Positions 8,204 through 9,230 of a stretch of DNA of 9,230 nucleotides are shown here, one piece after another (the first letter of the stretch is position 1; each line of letters starts with the position of its first letter). This stretch comes from Pseudomonadota bacterium (GTDB lineage Bacteria > Pseudomonadota > Gammaproteobacteria > Pseudomonadales > Pseudohongiellaceae). The stretch is from NCBI GenBank assembly GCA_022563075.1, contig JADFOC010000067.1, positions 1 to 9,230 of the forward strand, given 5' to 3'. The translations under genes and the position numbers were made by a program. A model generated the notes under the pieces. It searched no databases and was not told the DNA's origin. It saw only the letters and a list, made by a program, of their open reading frames with translations.

Positions 8204-8539
8204 GTGTTCAAGGCCCTCCCCCTTCCTCTTTCCCCTCCTCCTCCCCCCCTTTTTCTTTTCTTTTTCTACTCCTTCTTTTTTCTTCTTGCTCCTTTTTCTT
8301 ACTCCTTCTCTCCTATTCTTTTACTCCTCATTTTATTACTTCTTAAACTGCTCACTTTGATAAGGTTCGAAAGATGAGATAATTTTTTGATTTTTCGATT
8401 TAAAAATGTTACCAAACTTTGTATTTGAAATTCTAAGTTAAATATATTCTACCAGCTCTTCAAATCGTAGGAACATTATAGATAGCACTAGATTTTCTAA
8501 TCTGGTTTAGACTTACCTGATATTTTTCCTTTCTTATAC
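8204..8539. other. Gene-free junction region
   Basis: This 336-base stretch holds the polypyrimidine tract and, from about 8345, AT-rich DNA. I find no gene of useful length, tRNA, integrase site or transposon end in it. Base composition left of it is balanced, and right of it AT-rich. A stem at 8487-8506 has no T run on either side. It joins chromosomal housekeeping genes to minus-strand phage genes. Confidence 0.7.
8214..8344. repeat. Low-complexity polypyrimidine tract
   Basis: Only 8 of 131 bases are purines, and the first 54 (8214-8267) are uninterrupted C/T. Composition drifts from C-rich runs at the left to T-rich with scattered A at the right. No codon structure, regular period or inverted repeat is visible, and the complementary purine strand has stops. 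It lies exactly between the broken ispG and AT-rich phage-side DNA. It may be an assembly or read-quality artefact; a genuine polypurine-polypyrimidine tract is less likely in this setting. Confidence 0.8.
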
Positions 8540-9061
8540 TTAACGATATTTTATTTCTTCATTAAAATTAAATCTTATTGGTTTTACGCCTTGTGATGCG
8601 CCGGTAATATCTAGAGTTACCCAAGGTGATGTAATTGCTGTGTTGGCCGCAACCGCTTTAAAAATATAAATCTGACAATCTATATAATCAGTAATGGTGG
8701 GTGACGCATCCGCAGTAATGGCATTTGTGCCTTGGACATTAGTTAATTTTATTGGTACCCCCGTCCCAGGAGTTTCGCCTCGGTCCAAGTCTTGAAACTG
8801 TTCAACGCCAAACTTATTCAAGACAAAGATAGAATGTCGTTCACCCACCCAAACCTTATTGACTTCCCTTCCATCGGCTCCGGTAGAAATAGGATTAGGC
8901 AATTCGGTGCCAAGGTTTCTATCGGAAAAAATCTTGATTCTATCGCCCATGACATTGACAGGATTGCCATTAACCACTCCATAATAGACTTTCCCGCCTA
9001 CAACAAGTGATCCGGATGTTTTAGTCAGCCAAACCTGGTGGGTATTGAATGTTTCAGACAT
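8540..9061 (-). CDS. Phage tail protein with P22-tailspike-like head-binding domain, probably truncated at the 3' end
   Basis: 173 residues. Residues about 15-95 (GGKVYYGVVNGNPVN, then RIKIFSDRNLGTEL, PNPISTGADGREV and SIFVLNKFGVEQFQD) follow the pattern of the P22 tailspike head-binding domain (GKIYIGQIDTDPVNP, IPVYIENEDG, QPLIINAAGKIV, HSMAIYDANGSQV), which attaches a receptor-binding protein to the virion neck. Residues about 105-166 (TNVQGTNAITADASPTITDYIDCQIYIF ... LDITGASQGVKPI in outline) resemble the GTANAITA-type modules repeated in phage tail fibres. No depolymerase or receptor-binding domain follows: the frame stops soon after KPIRFNFNEEI, where such modules usually go on, and the DNA beyond is disordered. 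The ATG lies three bases after the preceding small gene, with AAAGGAAA as ribosome site. Confidence 0.75.
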   Translation of the reverse strand: MSETFNTHQVWLTKTSGSLVVGGKVYYGVVNGNPVNVMGDRIKIFSDRNLGTELPNPISTGADGREVNKVWVGERHSIFVLNKFGVEQFQDLDRGETPGTGVPIKLTNVQGTNAITADASPTITDYIDCQIYIFKAVAANTAITSPWVTLDITGASQGVKPIRFNFNEEIKYR

Positions 9062-9064
9062 AAA

Positions 9065-9226
9065 TTATTTCCTTTTAGTGTTTCGTTTCACTGATTTCTT
9101 TTTGCGCGATTTCCCCGCACTACTTAAAGCAATGGTAATCGCTTGTTTGCGTGGCCTTCCCGATTTAATTTCTGTGGAAATATTTTCACTGATCACCTTC
9201 TGGGACTTCCCTTTTTTAATTGGCAT
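9065..9226 (-). CDS. Small basic phage protein (53 residues)
   Basis: The minus-strand frame from ATG at 9226 to TAA at 9065 encodes 53 residues that begin [18 protein letters not shown] and continue with a [18 protein letters not shown] segment and a Lys/Arg-rich tail. The MPxKKGKSQKxISxNI ... GKPxKQAxAIALxxAGKS pattern is one I recognise from small uncharacterised proteins common in tailed phages, often near structural genes; the function is unknown. The strong positive charge suggests nucleic-acid contact, but that is inference. It is immediately upstream of the tail protein gene (three-base gap), so the two are probably cotranscribed. The window ends four bases before its start codon, so its own ribosome site is not visible. 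Confidence 0.75.
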   Translation of the reverse strand: MPIKKGKSQKVISENISTEIKSGRPRKQAITIALSSAGKSRKKKSVKRNTKRK

Positions 9227-9230
9227 TATT

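Noticed and set aside
8214..8344. Polypurine strand as a coding region for a Lys/Glu/Arg-rich protein
   Set aside because: Stops such as TAA and TAG break the reading on the purine strand and no ribosome site or start stands before it.
8367..8398. Inverted TCGAAA / TTTCGA pair as an att site or operator
   Set aside because: Six-base arms with a 20-base spacer are expected by chance in AT-rich DNA, and no integrase or second copy is visible.
8487..8506. Hairpin ACTAGATT-TTCT-AATCTGGT as a terminator for the minus-strand tail gene
   Set aside because: The stem is AT-rich with a G-T pair, and no T run follows it on either strand.
8792..9010. Plus-strand open frame over the phage tail gene
   Set aside because: It is opposite a minus-strand gene with clear family patterns and a good ribosome site; the plus frame has none.
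1..9230. A new defence or mobile system, CRISPR array, insertion sequence or tRNA
   Set aside because: No spaced repeats, transposase or terminal inverted repeats, tRNA-like folds or defence domains are visible; positions 1-8149 are a well-known gene order and the remainder holds two phage genes.

Overview
The window is mostly a chromosomal segment of a gammaproteobacterium. Positions 1-8149 carry iscS(partial)-iscU-iscA-hscB-hscA-fdx-iscX-ndk-rlmN-pilF-rodZ, all on the + strand and tightly packed. The next gene, ispG, is present only as its first codons. This order matches the one I know from Pseudomonas-type genomes, and each protein carries its family's diagnostic residues. The type IV pilus pilotin homologue and the HscB/HscA/Fdx/IscX set exclude most other phyla. 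I cannot name a genus; base composition is moderate, near 50% GC by eye.

Positions 1-4572 are the ISC iron-sulfur cluster assembly operon without its repressor gene iscR, which would lie upstream of the window. IscS supplies sulfur, IscU is the scaffold, HscB and HscA release the cluster from IscU through its LPPVK motif, Fdx supplies electrons, IscA is an A-type carrier and IscX a small acidic modulator. A terminator-like hairpin follows iscX, and a TATAAT box precedes ndk, so ndk and the genes after it probably form a separate transcription unit. RlmN in that second unit is itself a radical-SAM [4Fe-4S] enzyme and so a client of the ISC machinery. pilF and rodZ overlap by 11 bases.

At about 8200 the sequence changes abruptly. 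ispG starts 3 bases after rodZ, keeps the family's RRx(S/T)Rx(I/V) signature and then hits a stop after 16 codons. An almost pure pyrimidine tract follows (8214-8344), then AT-rich DNA with no gene. From 8540 to the end lie two minus-strand phage genes: a 53-residue basic protein and a tail protein with a P22-tailspike-like head-binding domain. The tail protein seems to end early, in the same disordered zone.

Since both flanking genes decay towards the tract, and IspG is normally essential in bacteria using the MEP pathway, the most economical reading is a chimeric or low-quality assembly junction joining a bacterial and a phage sequence. A real insertion or rearrangement is the alternative. 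I see no evidence of a new multi-gene system here; the junction and the phage tail genes are what deserve a second look.
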